DNA from: Shouchella tritolerans
GTDB lineage: Bacteria; Bacillota; Bacilli; Bacillales; Bacillaceae_D
NCBI RefSeq assembly: GCF_025770735.1
Contig: NZ_JAODPB010000001.1
Coordinates: forward strand, 744,001 to 808,000
Direction: 5' to 3'
DNA length: 64,000 nucleotides
In this document: positions 17,446 through 25,304 of the stretch, piece by piece
Numbering within the stretch: position 1 is the stretch's first letter
Layout of the letters: each line of letters opens with the position of its first letter
Notes under the pieces: generated by a model
Database searches by the model: none
What the model saw: only the letters and a program-made list of their open reading frames with translations
What the model was told of the DNA's origin: nothing
Position numbers and translations under genes: made by a program

Positions 17446-17700
17446 TTATCCAACGATCTCTGTTTCGGTCACCTTGATGTCGAGGAGATAGTAGCCTTCC
17501 GTATCTTGAAGCAACGTGCATAAAGCTTCCAGTTTTGCAACGACTTCATTAGAAGTCAGGGCTTTGTTATCGTTTAGGCGAATGCTTGTAGGATGGCAAT
17601 TTGTCGTGTATCCCCGCTGATGATCTGCATTTGCTTGTTTGTTTGACTCGTCTTCCCGCAACTTTTCTCTAGCCGACTCATGTGATGGTTCGTTTGACAT
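17446..17700 (-). CDS. Small hypothetical protein (84 residues)
   Basis: I do not recognise this protein. The first half is very hydrophilic and charged (MSNEPSHESAREKLRE...), and the second half looks folded, with a helix (NEVVAKLEALCTLLQD) and a beta strand (YYLLDIKVTETEIVG). ATG 17700 has GGTGAGG six bases upstream; an in-frame ATG at 17706 is possible. It is convergent with the AEC transporter and reads away from the LuxR-type gene's 3' end, so the two minus-strand genes could share a transcript. Confidence 0.6.
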   Translation of the reverse strand: MSNEPSHESAREKLREDESNKQANADHQRGYTTNCHPTSIRLNDNKALTSNEVVAKLEALCTLLQDTEGYYLLDIKVTETEIVG

Positions 17701-17788
17701 AAACATCCTCACCCTTCGATTTGTTTGTTCGCTACTTTCAATCCGTAGCGGAAAGACTAGCCATTACTATCGGAATAAGCGAAAACTT

Positions 17789-18409
17789 TCACCCCTTTGT
17801 TCTACTTTCTTCTGTATCATTTTCCATCCACTTCTTTAAAAGTTGTTTTGCCTCTTTACGGCGATGAAGACCAATTTTGCTATAAATGTTGCTGATATAG
17901 TTTCTTACAGTCCCTTCATGAATCCCCATTACTTGTGCGATTTTTTTGTTAGGGTAGTCATCCACTATGTAATCGATTACTTTTCTCTCCATGCGGGAGA
18001 AGTGGACATGGGCCAAATGGCTCGATTCCTCTTCCAATAAATATGTATCATAAATGGACTCGCCCTGCAAGATTCTGGCTACTTTCGCCATTAATTGTTG
18101 AAAGCTGGTTTTGGTTGATAGAAGTCCATTGACATCATAATCCCTACAAACCTTGATGTACTCGTATGTTGCCCTATCCGCCAGCACAAGCAACGGCAAA
18201 TGAGGATCGCTAGCGCGCAGTTGTTTAATAAATGCGACACTGTCTGGCTGTTCTCCATAGACGATGGCGATATCTACAGAAAAATCGGCAAGACACGTTT
18301 TTATCTCTTGAGTTGAGTGGACAATGCACAGCTGACTGCCGGTTTCTGTTATACGGTAACGGAACATATCGGCCAGCAAGCTTTTTTTTGAAATGAATAA
18401 TAGGTTCAT
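17789..18409 (-). CDS. LuxR-type regulator with a degenerate receiver domain
   Basis: This 206-residue protein has response-regulator architecture. Residues 1-125 resemble a CheY-like receiver and residues about 140-200 are a LuxR/NarL helix-turn-helix (FSRMERKVIDYIVDD, then KKIAQVMGIHEGTVRNYISNIYSKIG). The phosphorylation site is lost: Tyr51 stands where the acceptor Asp should be (DIAIVYGEQP), and the N-terminal acidic pair is replaced by Ser-Lys-Lys (FISKKS). The lysine loop (STKTS) remains. There is no histidine kinase beside it. It is therefore likely a phosphorylation-independent regulator, controlled by binding or by expression level. Confidence 0.85.
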   Translation of the reverse strand: MNLLFISKKSLLADMFRYRITETGSQLCIVHSTQEIKTCLADFSVDIAIVYGEQPDSVAFIKQLRASDPHLPLLVLADRATYEYIKVCRDYDVNGLLSTKTSFQQLMAKVARILQGESIYDTYLLEEESSHLAHVHFSRMERKVIDYIVDDYPNKKIAQVMGIHEGTVRNYISNIYSKIGLHRRKEAKQLLKKWMENDTEESRTKG

Positions 18410-18614
18410 CGCACCATCATGACTCTAAATCAACCCTTTCCCTTAGTGGTCACACCTCTACCGTAATGTGACGACCTGTACAATTTCTAAACATTCCGCA
18501 AAGCCTAATGGAGGTTGTATAGAAATTGTATAGATCCAAACAGTATTGTTAACCCAAAGGGCATTAAACGAAACGAGTGTGTCGGTTTTAGGAGAAGCGA
18601 GGGCGGATTAGGCA

Positions 18615-18980
18615 ATGAGGATGCAGATCATACCAGTATTTAAAGTCGCGAATTTGGCTAAGAGCAAAGAATTTTATACAAAAAGGCTCGGGTTTGCAGC
18701 AAACGATATTGCAGCCGATTGTGTGGCGATCCAAAAAAAAGAAGCGATCTTCCATCTAATGGAGAGACCAGGAAGTCAAAATGCCCACTGCCGTCTATAT
18801 GTAGAAGACATTGGCGAGTTTTTTGCAGAAAGAGAGACTTCATTAGAGGAATGGAAGACACTTGGGAAATTGTGGTTAAGTGCGAATGGCCAACTCATTT
18901 TAGCGATCAAAGATACGGACGGAAATACAATTGAACTGATTGAAGGCAACCAACAACAGTTGGATTGGGCTGGCTCCTAA
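18615..18980 (+). CDS. VOC-superfamily (glyoxalase/bleomycin-resistance-like) protein
   Basis: This 121-residue protein has one vicinal-oxygen-chelate module pair: IPVFKVANLAKSKEFYTKRLGF at the start and LILAIKDTDGNTIELIEG at the end, typical of glyoxalase/bleomycin-binding proteins. There is little metal-ligand conservation, so the function could be binding rather than catalysis. Start ATG at 18615 or 18621. It stands alone, with a small hydrophilic gene following after a gap. Confidence 0.75.
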   Translation: MRMQIIPVFKVANLAKSKEFYTKRLGFAANDIAADCVAIQKKEAIFHLMERPGSQNAHCRLYVEDIGEFFAERETSLEEWKTLGKLWLSANGQLILAIKDTDGNTIELIEGNQQQLDWAGS

Positions 18981-19053
18981 TCTAAATGCGTGTGCATAAA
19001 TTGTCCCTTTTCTCATAAGCTAAATTCAGCTTAGAAAGGAAAGAGGGCAAAAC

Positions 19054-19230
19054 ATGAGCAATAAGGACAAAAAGCACAATAACCAATTTAAAGAAAACAG
19101 CAATCATGGCGAACACCGCAATGGCCGGTTAAGCCAAATCAAAAACCATAATGCTGCTGGCGGCGAACCAAATGAATATTTGAACAGAAAAACGGATGAG
19201 GAAGAGCATGGCCCCAACACAATCAATTAA
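19054..19230 (+). CDS. Small, very hydrophilic protein (58 residues)
   Basis: ATG 19054 follows AAAGGAAAGAGGG and the frame runs to TAA at 19228-19230. It is directly followed by a good terminator, so this short gene is probably real. The protein is rich in Asn, Lys, His and Glu (MSNKDKKHNNQFKENSNHGE...) with almost no hydrophobic core, as in small spore or stress proteins. I cannot assign it to a named family. Confidence 0.6.
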   Translation: MSNKDKKHNNQFKENSNHGEHRNGRLSQIKNHNAAGGEPNEYLNRKTDEEEHGPNTIN

Positions 19231-19232
19231 TA

Positions 19233-19262
19233 AAAGACGCTCAATGCCAGTGCGTCTTTTTT
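19233..19262 (+). terminator. Rho-independent terminator after the 58-residue gene
   Basis: AAAGACGC and GCGTCTTT pair around a TCAATGCCAGT-type loop and are followed by a T-rich run. It begins three bases after the stop codon. Confidence 0.8.
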
Positions 19263-19478
19263 ATTTTTCGCTAAAAGCAAGAAATAGACATGGACAAAAC
19301 GAGCCTTCCTAGCTGGATCGTATTTTCAGCAATAGTGGGCAAAAAAAGTTGCTAGCCCTCAGCGAATTATGACGATTTCTTGAATTAGTTTGTGAAATGT
19401 TGAACAAATAAAGGGGGTTGTGTATAGTGGAGGTAGAAAGACATGTGAAAACATTCACAATCAGAAGGAGGAAATCAT

Positions 19479-19988
19479 ATGTTACATTTTTTACAAAAGA
19501 CAAAAGCCGCGGCTGTGTGTTTGCTTGCTGTGAGATTATATTTAGGATGGATGTGGGTTACTTCTGGATTCGGTAAAGTAACAGGCGGATTTGATGCTTC
19601 CGGATTCCTGGAAGCGGCAGTTGCCAATCCCGTTATGAAAGGGGAGGGACTTGCTTTTCCTCTCTACCATGCTTTTTTGGAAAACGTTGCATTGCCGAAC
19701 GCAGGGTTGTTTAGCTTTTTCGTTATGTGGGGGGAAATCTTTGTTGGGATTGGCCTGATCGTTGGTTTGCTTACGCGAAGTGCTGCTTTCTTTGGAAGCA
19801 CGATGAATATGTCATTTTTGCTGGCGGGCACCGTTTCCAATAACCCGGTCATGTTGATTCTATCCATTTTCATTCTTATTAGCAAAAACAATGCAGGAGC
19901 GATCGGTCTAGACCGTTATGCAGCTCCATTAATGGGGCAGTGGCCGTTGTTACAAGGAAAACAGAAACGAAAAGCAAAGAGCGCATGA
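19479..19988 (+). CDS. DoxX-family membrane protein
   Basis: This 169-residue protein has four predicted membrane helices. The N-terminal RLYLGWMWVTSGFGKVTGG and the GEIFVGIGLIVGLLTRSAAFFG segment are typical of DoxX/DoxD-like proteins, which are linked to redox and quinone-dependent processes. AAGGAGG lies before the ATG. It is monocistronic, with a terminator downstream. The physiological substrate is unknown. Confidence 0.85.
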   Translation: MLHFLQKTKAAAVCLLAVRLYLGWMWVTSGFGKVTGGFDASGFLEAAVANPVMKGEGLAFPLYHAFLENVALPNAGLFSFFVMWGEIFVGIGLIVGLLTRSAAFFGSTMNMSFLLAGTVSNNPVMLILSIFILISKNNAGAIGLDRYAAPLMGQWPLLQGKQKRKAKSA

Positions 19989-20017
19989 CCCTAAATAGGG
20001 CGACGCATGCTTAAGGT

Positions 20018-20047
20018 CAAGCAGCTATTGTAGCTGCTTGATTTTTT
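20018..20047 (+). terminator. Rho-independent terminator after doxX-like gene
   Basis: CAAGCAGCTA / TAGCTGCTTG form a 10-bp stem with a short loop, followed by A and six T residues. Confidence 0.88.
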
Positions 20048-20201
20048 ATACATAATGGCTCCAGCAAGAAAACGCTCCTCCTAGCTTTGGTAATGAAAAA
20101 GTACAGCGTTCAAGCTTACAGATATTGCATGTGCTCATTTGGTGGCGCTTGTCCATACTAAGGGCAATGAAAGATAGCAAAGCCAAGGAGAAGAAGCCAG
20201 T

Positions 20202-21668
20202 ATGTTATTAAAACATTTGTTGGATATATTGGAGTACAAGGAACTTAACGGCAGCGATGCTGTTCATATAACCGGCATATCGAACAACTCAAAAACGGTG
20301 CAGCCAGGTGACTTGTTTATCGCTATTGCTGGCTATTCGATCGACGGCCACACGTTTATCGATCAGGCAATTGCAGCTGGAGCTAAAGCAGTTATTGGCG
20401 AAAAAGAAATTGGAAAACTGACTGTGCCCTATATAAAAGTGGCAGATAGCAGAAAGGCGCTTGCGTTAGCAGCAAAGCGTTTCTACAAAAATGAACAGAA
20501 GAAAGCCATCATGATTGGCATAACGGGAACAAATGGAAAAACGACAACTTCCTATATGTTAAAACACGTATTAGAAACATGTGGTCATACGTGCTCTCTG
20601 TTTGGTTCTGTCCAAAACATCGTAAACGGACAGATTTTACCTGCGACTACGAACACCACCATGGATGCTTTGGAGCTACAAAAGCAATTGGCAGCGAGCA
20701 ACGACCAAGTGATTATAATGGAAGTAACTTCCCATGCTTTGATGCAGCACAGAGTTTTTGGAATCGAATTTGATTATGGGTTGTTCACTAATTTAAGCCA
20801 AGACCATTTGGATTATCATGGAACGATGGAAGCTTACTTTGGGGCAAAGCTGCGGTTATTTGAACAGCTTGCGCCTGCTGGAAAAGCGGTCATTCAAGTC
20901 CAAGATGAGTGGGGGGAAGCATGTTTAGCATCTTTGAAAAAGATGGATGTGCCTTACATTTATACATTGGGCGGGGCAGAAGAGACGCTACAATTAAGCA
21001 ATGTCCGGATAGGAAAGCCGATGCAAGCCACGATTGCTGAAGACCATAAAGCGTATGATTTGCAGCTGCCACTTCTAGGCGAACATAATTTGTACAATGC
21101 TGCAATGGCTTTTTTGACAGCACGCCTGCTTGGGCTGAATGCAAGAAAGATTTTGGCTGCACTTGAAAAATTCCCAGGTGTTCCTGGACGTTTTGAACTT
21201 ATACACCATCCAAAAGGCGCCAATGTCGTTATTGATTATGCTCATACGGAAGAGGCCTTTTATCATTGTTTGAAAACAGCAAAAGAGTTAAGTGCCCGTC
21301 GAATCATTCATGTGTTTGGCTTTCGTGGCAACCGCGATAAGTCAAAACGGCAGGCAATGATTAACGTTTCGAAAAGGTTCTCTGACTTCATTATTTTGAC
21401 AATGGATGACTTAAATGGCGAAAGCCCTGAAAGGATGGGGCAGATGCTTGAGGAGTTCCAACTTGGCAAAAATGGGGTTGTCATTCCCGACCGCACAAGC
21501 GCCATTGCCTATGCGTGGGAACGAGCGGAAAACGGGGATTGGGTTTTTATTACGGGCAAAGGGCATGAAATCTATAAGCAATCGTACCACTTGCCAACCC
21601 AATCCGATAAAGGTACGGTACAACATTTATTGCAAAGAACAATAGCCAGCAAGATGTTGGTTGACTAA
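20202..21668 (+). CDS. MurE-like UDP-MurNAc-tripeptide ligase paralogue
   Basis: This 488-residue Mur ligase has all three domains. The first is the UDP-MurNAc-binding N-domain (ITGISNNSKTVQPGDLFIAI). The second is the ATPase domain with P-loop GITGTNGKTTT and the lysine normally carbamoylated in YFGAKLRLF. The third is the C-domain with VIDYAHTEEAF, FRGNRDKSKR and GKGHE. The specificity motif is unusual: where diaminopimelate-adding MurE has DNPR, residues 402-405 here are Asp-Asp-Leu-Asn. It also stands alone, outside any division and cell-wall cluster. It may be a second MurE-type ligase with another amino acid or acceptor. The catalytic residues look intact, so I expect an active enzyme of altered specificity. 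Confidence 0.85.
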   Translation: MLLKHLLDILEYKELNGSDAVHITGISNNSKTVQPGDLFIAIAGYSIDGHTFIDQAIAAGAKAVIGEKEIGKLTVPYIKVADSRKALALAAKRFYKNEQKKAIMIGITGTNGKTTTSYMLKHVLETCGHTCSLFGSVQNIVNGQILPATTNTTMDALELQKQLAASNDQVIIMEVTSHALMQHRVFGIEFDYGLFTNLSQDHLDYHGTMEAYFGAKLRLFEQLAPAGKAVIQVQDEWGEACLASLKKMDVPYIYTLGGAEETLQLSNVRIGKPMQATIAEDHKAYDLQLPLLGEHNLYNAAMAFLTARLLGLNARKILAALEKFPGVPGRFELIHHPKGANVVIDYAHTEEAFYHCLKTAKELSARRIIHVFGFRGNRDKSKRQAMINVSKRFSDFIILTMDDLNGESPERMGQMLEEFQLGKNGVVIPDRTSAIAYAWERAENGDWVFITGKGHEIYKQSYHLPTQSDKGTVQHLLQRTIASKMLVD

Positions 21669-21688
21669 AATAGGAAAGTATTGTTCAT

Positions 21689-22531
21689 TTAGCTTAACTT
21701 TGCTTCAAAACTCAGTTTTTCCAGTGCTGCAGAGATCGATGAATAAATGCGGATGTGGGTAAAGTCAATACCAAGTTGGATCGCCGTCTGGGCAATTTCT
21801 GGACGGATGCCTGACAGCGAAGCCTTAGTTCCGACTAGTTTTAATCCATCTATTAAGGAAAAAATCTGATTGGCAACCATCGTGTCGATTACCGGTACGC
21901 CAGACAAATCAATGAGCAGTGAATCCACACGGCTGTTGACGCATTGTTCAAGAGTTTGATCAAAAATAACCTTCGCTCGATGCGTATCAATTTCACCGAT
22001 AAGCGGCAATAGCGCAATTTGCTCATTTAAATGAATAACAGGAGAACTAAGCTCTGTAATCATATCTTTCTGTGCTTGCAGCAGTTCCTCGGATAACTCC
22101 TGGTTACGGACACTAAACGCAATCATAATTTTTTTGAATGAGCGGATAATCAACTGGATCGTCTCATTGTACTGTTTCATACTCATATCAGGATGGTGCG
22201 TTTCGACAAATTGATGAAAAACGTGTAAGTATAATGATTGTGTATTTAAAAATTCTTCCATGATTTCGGGGAGTGGCGTCTCCAAATGAGCATGGTCAGA
22301 GGCGATTTCAGTAACCCACTTATCTATGTAGATGTCGACTTCCTCATTTTCAGGATTGAAAATTTCACTAAACAGTTCGTGAAACTGGCGGTTTTGCGCT
22401 TTTAATTGCTTGATTTTTATTGGGTCAGTTGATCCATAAATACCTTCTTTCGACTTGTCCAAATTTGCATACCATGTTTCCGTCAACTCTGCAGAACGGT
22501 CTTTAAAATATTGATATAAAGACAAAGGCAT
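21689..22531 (-). CDS. RsbR-type stressosome protein (N-terminal globin-like domain plus STAS)
   Basis: In this 280-residue protein residues 1-145 are an all-helical sensor domain like the non-haem globin of RsbRA paralogues. After a linker helix (NQELSEELLQAQKDMITELSSPVI) comes a STAS domain at about 160-275 (LLPLIGEIDTHRAKVIF; LIDLSGVPVIDTMVA; GIRPEIAQTAIQLGID). The phosphorylatable residue of the DLSG loop is Ser rather than the usual Thr. It should assemble with RsbS and RsbT in the stressosome that feeds general stress signalling. No other rsb gene is near. It is convergent with the MurE-like gene. Confidence 0.9.
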   Translation of the reverse strand: MPLSLYQYFKDRSAELTETWYANLDKSKEGIYGSTDPIKIKQLKAQNRQFHELFSEIFNPENEEVDIYIDKWVTEIASDHAHLETPLPEIMEEFLNTQSLYLHVFHQFVETHHPDMSMKQYNETIQLIIRSFKKIMIAFSVRNQELSEELLQAQKDMITELSSPVIHLNEQIALLPLIGEIDTHRAKVIFDQTLEQCVNSRVDSLLIDLSGVPVIDTMVANQIFSLIDGLKLVGTKASLSGIRPEIAQTAIQLGIDFTHIRIYSSISAALEKLSFEAKLS

Positions 22532-22701
22532 AGGCGTTCGCTACTCCTTTTTGAATGCTGTATTTATCGTCATTATTACAGCTTTTTAAGAGCTTGTCCA
22601 GAATGGGGTCCCCAAGTAGCAGGCATGTCGCTGTTTTTAGGCTGTTCCTATACGTAGAAAAAGACAAGGTGTCTCTTGACTTGTCTTTCTATCTCATGCT
22701 A

Positions 22702-22721
22702 ATTTGATTATGTAGTCAAAT
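22702..22721. promoter_or_regulatory. Operator of the TetR gene
   Basis: ATTTGATTATGTAGTCAAAT has 6-base inverted arms ATTTGA/TCAAAT around eight bases. It lies 33 bases before the TetR start and its TCAAAT arm recurs before the next gene at 23365-23383, so it is probably the repressor's own binding site. Confidence 0.5.
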
Positions 22722-22753
22722 TTTTGATCATATATCCAATAGGGGGAAGTCCC

Positions 22754-23344
22754 GTGGCCGAATCTTTTATCGCCGAAGCACGCAGAGAACAGATTATCCA
22801 AGCATGCATAAGAACGCTTTCTGAAATAGGCTATAATAAAATCAGCTTAACAAAGATTGCCCAAAACGCGAAAATTAGCACCGGTTTGATCTCCTATCAT
22901 TTTGCTGATAAAGCTGACTTAATTCATCATACGCTCATGTATTTAGTTGCTGATCAGCTTCATTATATTAGTGAATGCGTAGCGGCAAGAAAGGGGGCAA
23001 CTGAGCAATTAAAGGCTTTTATTGAGGCGAGCCTTGCTTATCAGGCAACCCATTACGAAAACAATATTGCCATGATTGAAATTGTTTTCAATGCCCAAAC
23101 GGAAGACGGCACTCCCTTTTATCTTTTAGCAGACCAGGAGTCCGATGGGCTCGAGATGTTATTGACCGATATTTTAATGGCTGGTAAGAATAAAAAAGAA
23201 TTCACAACCGATTTCGATCCAGCCCTTGTTGCGACGATCATTCAAGGAGCGATAGGGGAGATCATGCTAAAAAATTGTGACCACGAGCAATATGAAACAT
23301 ATAAAAATGAATTGACGCGGATGGCTTTAAAGATGCTGGCTTAG
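22754..23344 (+). CDS. TetR-family regulator (BetI-like)
   Basis: This 196-residue protein has an N-terminal helix-turn-helix (ISLTKIAQNAKISTGLISYHFADKADLIH) that is especially like BetI/YfiR-type TetR members, followed by an all-helical ligand domain. I start it at GTG 22754, preceded by AGGGGGAAG; the upstream in-frame ATG at 22724 lies next to the operator and lacks a ribosome site. It is followed at 74 bases by a membrane protein gene with a similar operator, so it likely represses that gene and itself. Confidence 0.85.
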   Translation: MAESFIAEARREQIIQACIRTLSEIGYNKISLTKIAQNAKISTGLISYHFADKADLIHHTLMYLVADQLHYISECVAARKGATEQLKAFIEASLAYQATHYENNIAMIEIVFNAQTEDGTPFYLLADQESDGLEMLLTDILMAGKNKKEFTTDFDPALVATIIQGAIGEIMLKNCDHEQYETYKNELTRMALKMLA

Positions 23345-23364
23345 ACAGCCATCCATGAAATAAA

Positions 23365-23383
23365 ACTGATTGAACAGTCAAAT
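23365..23383. promoter_or_regulatory. Second candidate TetR operator
   Basis: ACTGATTGAACAGTCAAAT contains TTGA/TCAA arms and shares the AGTCAAAT half with the site at 22702-22721. It lies 35 bases upstream of the membrane protein gene. Confidence 0.4.
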
Positions 23384-23417
23384 AAAAAATTGATTAACTA
23401 AAAAATGGAGGGTGAAC

Positions 23418-24089
23418 ATGCAGAACGTTACCAAACTAGGTCCGAACCGTTTTGAGCAGGGGCTTGTGTGGATAATGCCGGCTTTAGTAGGAGCGGCAAT
23501 CGGCTGGTTTCTTCCAGCTATTGTTGATTTTTTGCTTAGAATGCCTTTCTTGTCTTCGCAAGGCATTTTGTTGCTCATTGATTCGTTTTCTCCCTTATTT
23601 GTTTCCATTGCTGGAGTGGCGGTTGGCATACTGTTAGGGCTACTATTGTCAACCGCAGCTTTTCATGAATCGTTAGTGGTCGATGTTTCGGACACAGATG
23701 TAATAGTAATGAAGAACAACAAACAAAGAAAGTTTTTAAAAAAGGACATTTATGCAGTGTTTGTTGAAGAGAAGAGTCTCGTCATTCTCGGCCCAAATGG
23801 GAAAGAGCTTTATCGCGAAACGATTGATGTCAAGCAAGACAAAGTCGAGCAAGCGTTTTGGCACCATCGTTATCCATGGGTGGAGAGCGATCCATTTGCC
23901 AATGCGTACCGGCTCTGGACGCTTAGCGATGAAGCTTGTGGTGAAGCAGCCAACAAGGTTCTCTATTCGCGTCGCATTGCATTGAGAGAAGAAGAACGCG
24001 AACAAGCAGAGCGGTTGCGGGAAGATTTGCGGGAATTAGGTATTGCTGTAAAAGACAAGGGAGAAGAGCAGTATATCCGCTTTATGTAA
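23418..24089 (+). CDS. YqeB-like membrane protein of unknown function
   Basis: This 223-residue protein has two hydrophobic segments (about 18-38 and 55-80), then a soluble domain with a beta-rich part (VVDVSDTDVIVMKNNKQRKFLKKDIYAVF) and an acidic helical C-terminus. The whole resembles the YqeB-type proteins of Bacillus, whose function is not known; that resemblance is from memory. The start is ATG 23418 with TGGAGGG six bases upstream, in preference to GTG at 23412. It forms a pair with the TetR gene upstream and ends at a terminator. Confidence 0.7.
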   Translation: MQNVTKLGPNRFEQGLVWIMPALVGAAIGWFLPAIVDFLLRMPFLSSQGILLLIDSFSPLFVSIAGVAVGILLGLLLSTAAFHESLVVDVSDTDVIVMKNNKQRKFLKKDIYAVFVEEKSLVILGPNGKELYRETIDVKQDKVEQAFWHHRYPWVESDPFANAYRLWTLSDEACGEAANKVLYSRRIALREEEREQAERLREDLRELGIAVKDKGEEQYIRFM

Positions 24090-24135
24090 ACAGATAATAG
24101 CCATTTTTCGAGCCTATAATTTGAAACCACTTGAG

Positions 24136-24161
24136 CACAGAATCGCTTTCTGTGTTTTTTT
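24136..24161 (+). terminator. Rho-independent terminator after the yqeB-like gene
   Basis: CACAGAA / TTCTGTG form a stem closed by a short loop, followed by a run of seven T residues. Confidence 0.8.
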
Positions 24162-24172
24162 ATGCCAGTTAC

Positions 24173-24217
24173 TTGACATTTTATCTACTAAGTAATACTA
24201 TATACCTGTACTTAGTA
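24173..24217 (+). promoter_or_regulatory. Promoter and inverted-repeat operator of the padR unit
   Basis: TTGACA (24173-24178) and TACTAT (24196-24201) are spaced 17 bases apart, as in a vegetative promoter. Exact 9-base inverted arms TACTAAGTA (24186-24194) and TACTTAGTA (24209-24217) flank the -10 box. This is a convincing autoregulatory operator for the PadR repressor encoded next. Confidence 0.7.
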
Positions 24218-24261
24218 ATACTAAATAGCAGTGCTCTTTCATATTTATTAGCATAAAAGAG

Positions 24262-24600
24262 GTGCTTGTTATCGATAATTTAAGTTTAATGCTCAAAGGG
24301 GTCTTGCAAGGAATGATTTTGCAGCTGATTGAGCACAAAGAAATGTATGGATACGAAATTACACGCAAGCTAAACCAACTTGGTTTTACTGGCATCGTCG
24401 AAGGAACCGTTTACACTGTGCTTGTCCGTTTGGAAAAGAATAAGTTGGTCCATGTGGTGAAAAAACCTTCTGATATGGGACCGCCGAGAAAATTTTATAC
24501 GTTGAACGAGAAAGGCAAGGAAGAGCTTATGCGCTTTTGGGAAAAATGGGCGTTTTTAAGTGCACGAATTGAACAAATCAGAAATGAGGGAGAAAAATGA
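24262..24600 (+). CDS. PadR-family transcriptional regulator
   Basis: This protein of about 112 residues is a PadR winged helix throughout: MLKGVLQGMILQLIEHKEMYGYEITRKLNQLG, EGTVYTVLVRLEKNKLV, then RKFYTLNEKGKEEL. The start is uncertain. GTG 24262 overlaps the apparent Shine-Dalgarno AGAGGTG, the next codon at proper spacing is ATC 24271 (rare as a start), and the first internal ATG is at 24286 or later, inside the domain. The stop overlaps the next gene by four bases, so the two are translationally coupled. PadR proteins often repress a membrane partner encoded with them. Confidence 0.88.
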   Translation: MLVIDNLSLMLKGVLQGMILQLIEHKEMYGYEITRKLNQLGFTGIVEGTVYTVLVRLEKNKLVHVVKKPSDMGPPRKFYTLNEKGKEELMRFWEKWAFLSARIEQIRNEGEK

Positions 24601-25175
24601 CTTTAAGCAAACAGGCACAAGAAAGCATTAAATCGTTCGCGAAAGAACAAGCCAGCAAGCATTTGGACAATGCGGAAATGAGCTATTTTGAAAGTTTAAG
24701 CCAAAAAAGCGGCGAAGTGAAGAAAAAACTCACCAAACAAATGGAAAAGTTTAAGCGGACATCCAAGCAAACCCTTGAAGCACGTGAGGACTTAGAAACG
24801 TATATGGGCGATTATGTCAATGATCTTATGAGCCAAGGCTATCAAGAGGAAGAAGCGCTGGAGCTAGCCAAACAAGCATTAGCTGCTGACAGCGACAGCG
24901 ACTTAGCGGCAAATCTCCAAGATAAGTATAAAACGTATTACTTAACTCAAAGCCCTGAGATGGAGGAGACAATCGGGCTGTTTTACGCAGGGTTTATGTT
25001 TGTTGGCATGGCTATTGGCGCCATGATCGGCATACTAATAGGGGCATTTGTGTTTACTACGCACTTTTTTGCCTCAGTGGCGGTAGGTACGGGGCTCGGG
25101 TTTATTTTTGGGCTCGGTTGTGGCATGCTTAAGCACGGATCTGTCGTGAACAAATCATCAATTAATGACCGTTAA
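24597..25175 (+). CDS. PadR-associated membrane protein of unknown function
   Basis: In this 192-residue protein residues 1-115 are charged and helical with a coiled-coil character (KSGEVKKKLTKQMEKFKRTSKQ; NDLMSQGYQEEEALELAKQAL). Two glycine-rich membrane helices follow (FYAGFMFVGMAIGAMIGILIGAF; FFASVAVGTGLGFIFGLGCGM). The ATGA overlap with padR shows it is the regulator's operon partner. The overall plan, PadR plus a cytosolic helical domain with C-terminal membrane helices, is common in Firmicutes, but the role is not established. A strong terminator follows. Confidence 0.7.
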   Translation: MTLSKQAQESIKSFAKEQASKHLDNAEMSYFESLSQKSGEVKKKLTKQMEKFKRTSKQTLEAREDLETYMGDYVNDLMSQGYQEEEALELAKQALAADSDSDLAANLQDKYKTYYLTQSPEMEETIGLFYAGFMFVGMAIGAMIGILIGAFVFTTHFFASVAVGTGLGFIFGLGCGMLKHGSVVNKSSINDR

Positions 25176-25195
25176 GATAAAAGCGGCTCTAGTAA

Positions 25196-25227
25196 AAACT
25201 AGTTAGGCGGAAAAGCCTAACTAGTTT
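25196..25227 (+). terminator. Strong terminator after the padR operon
   Basis: AACTAGTTAGGC and GCCTAACTAGTT form a perfect 12-bp stem with a GGAAAA loop. A-rich and T-rich flanks on the two sides allow use from both strands. Confidence 0.88.
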
Positions 25228-25304
25228 TCGATATTCGGATTATTTATAATTTTTGGAAATATATCAAAAAATCATGATTTGCGATACAGTTTTTGTTTTT
25301 CCTA

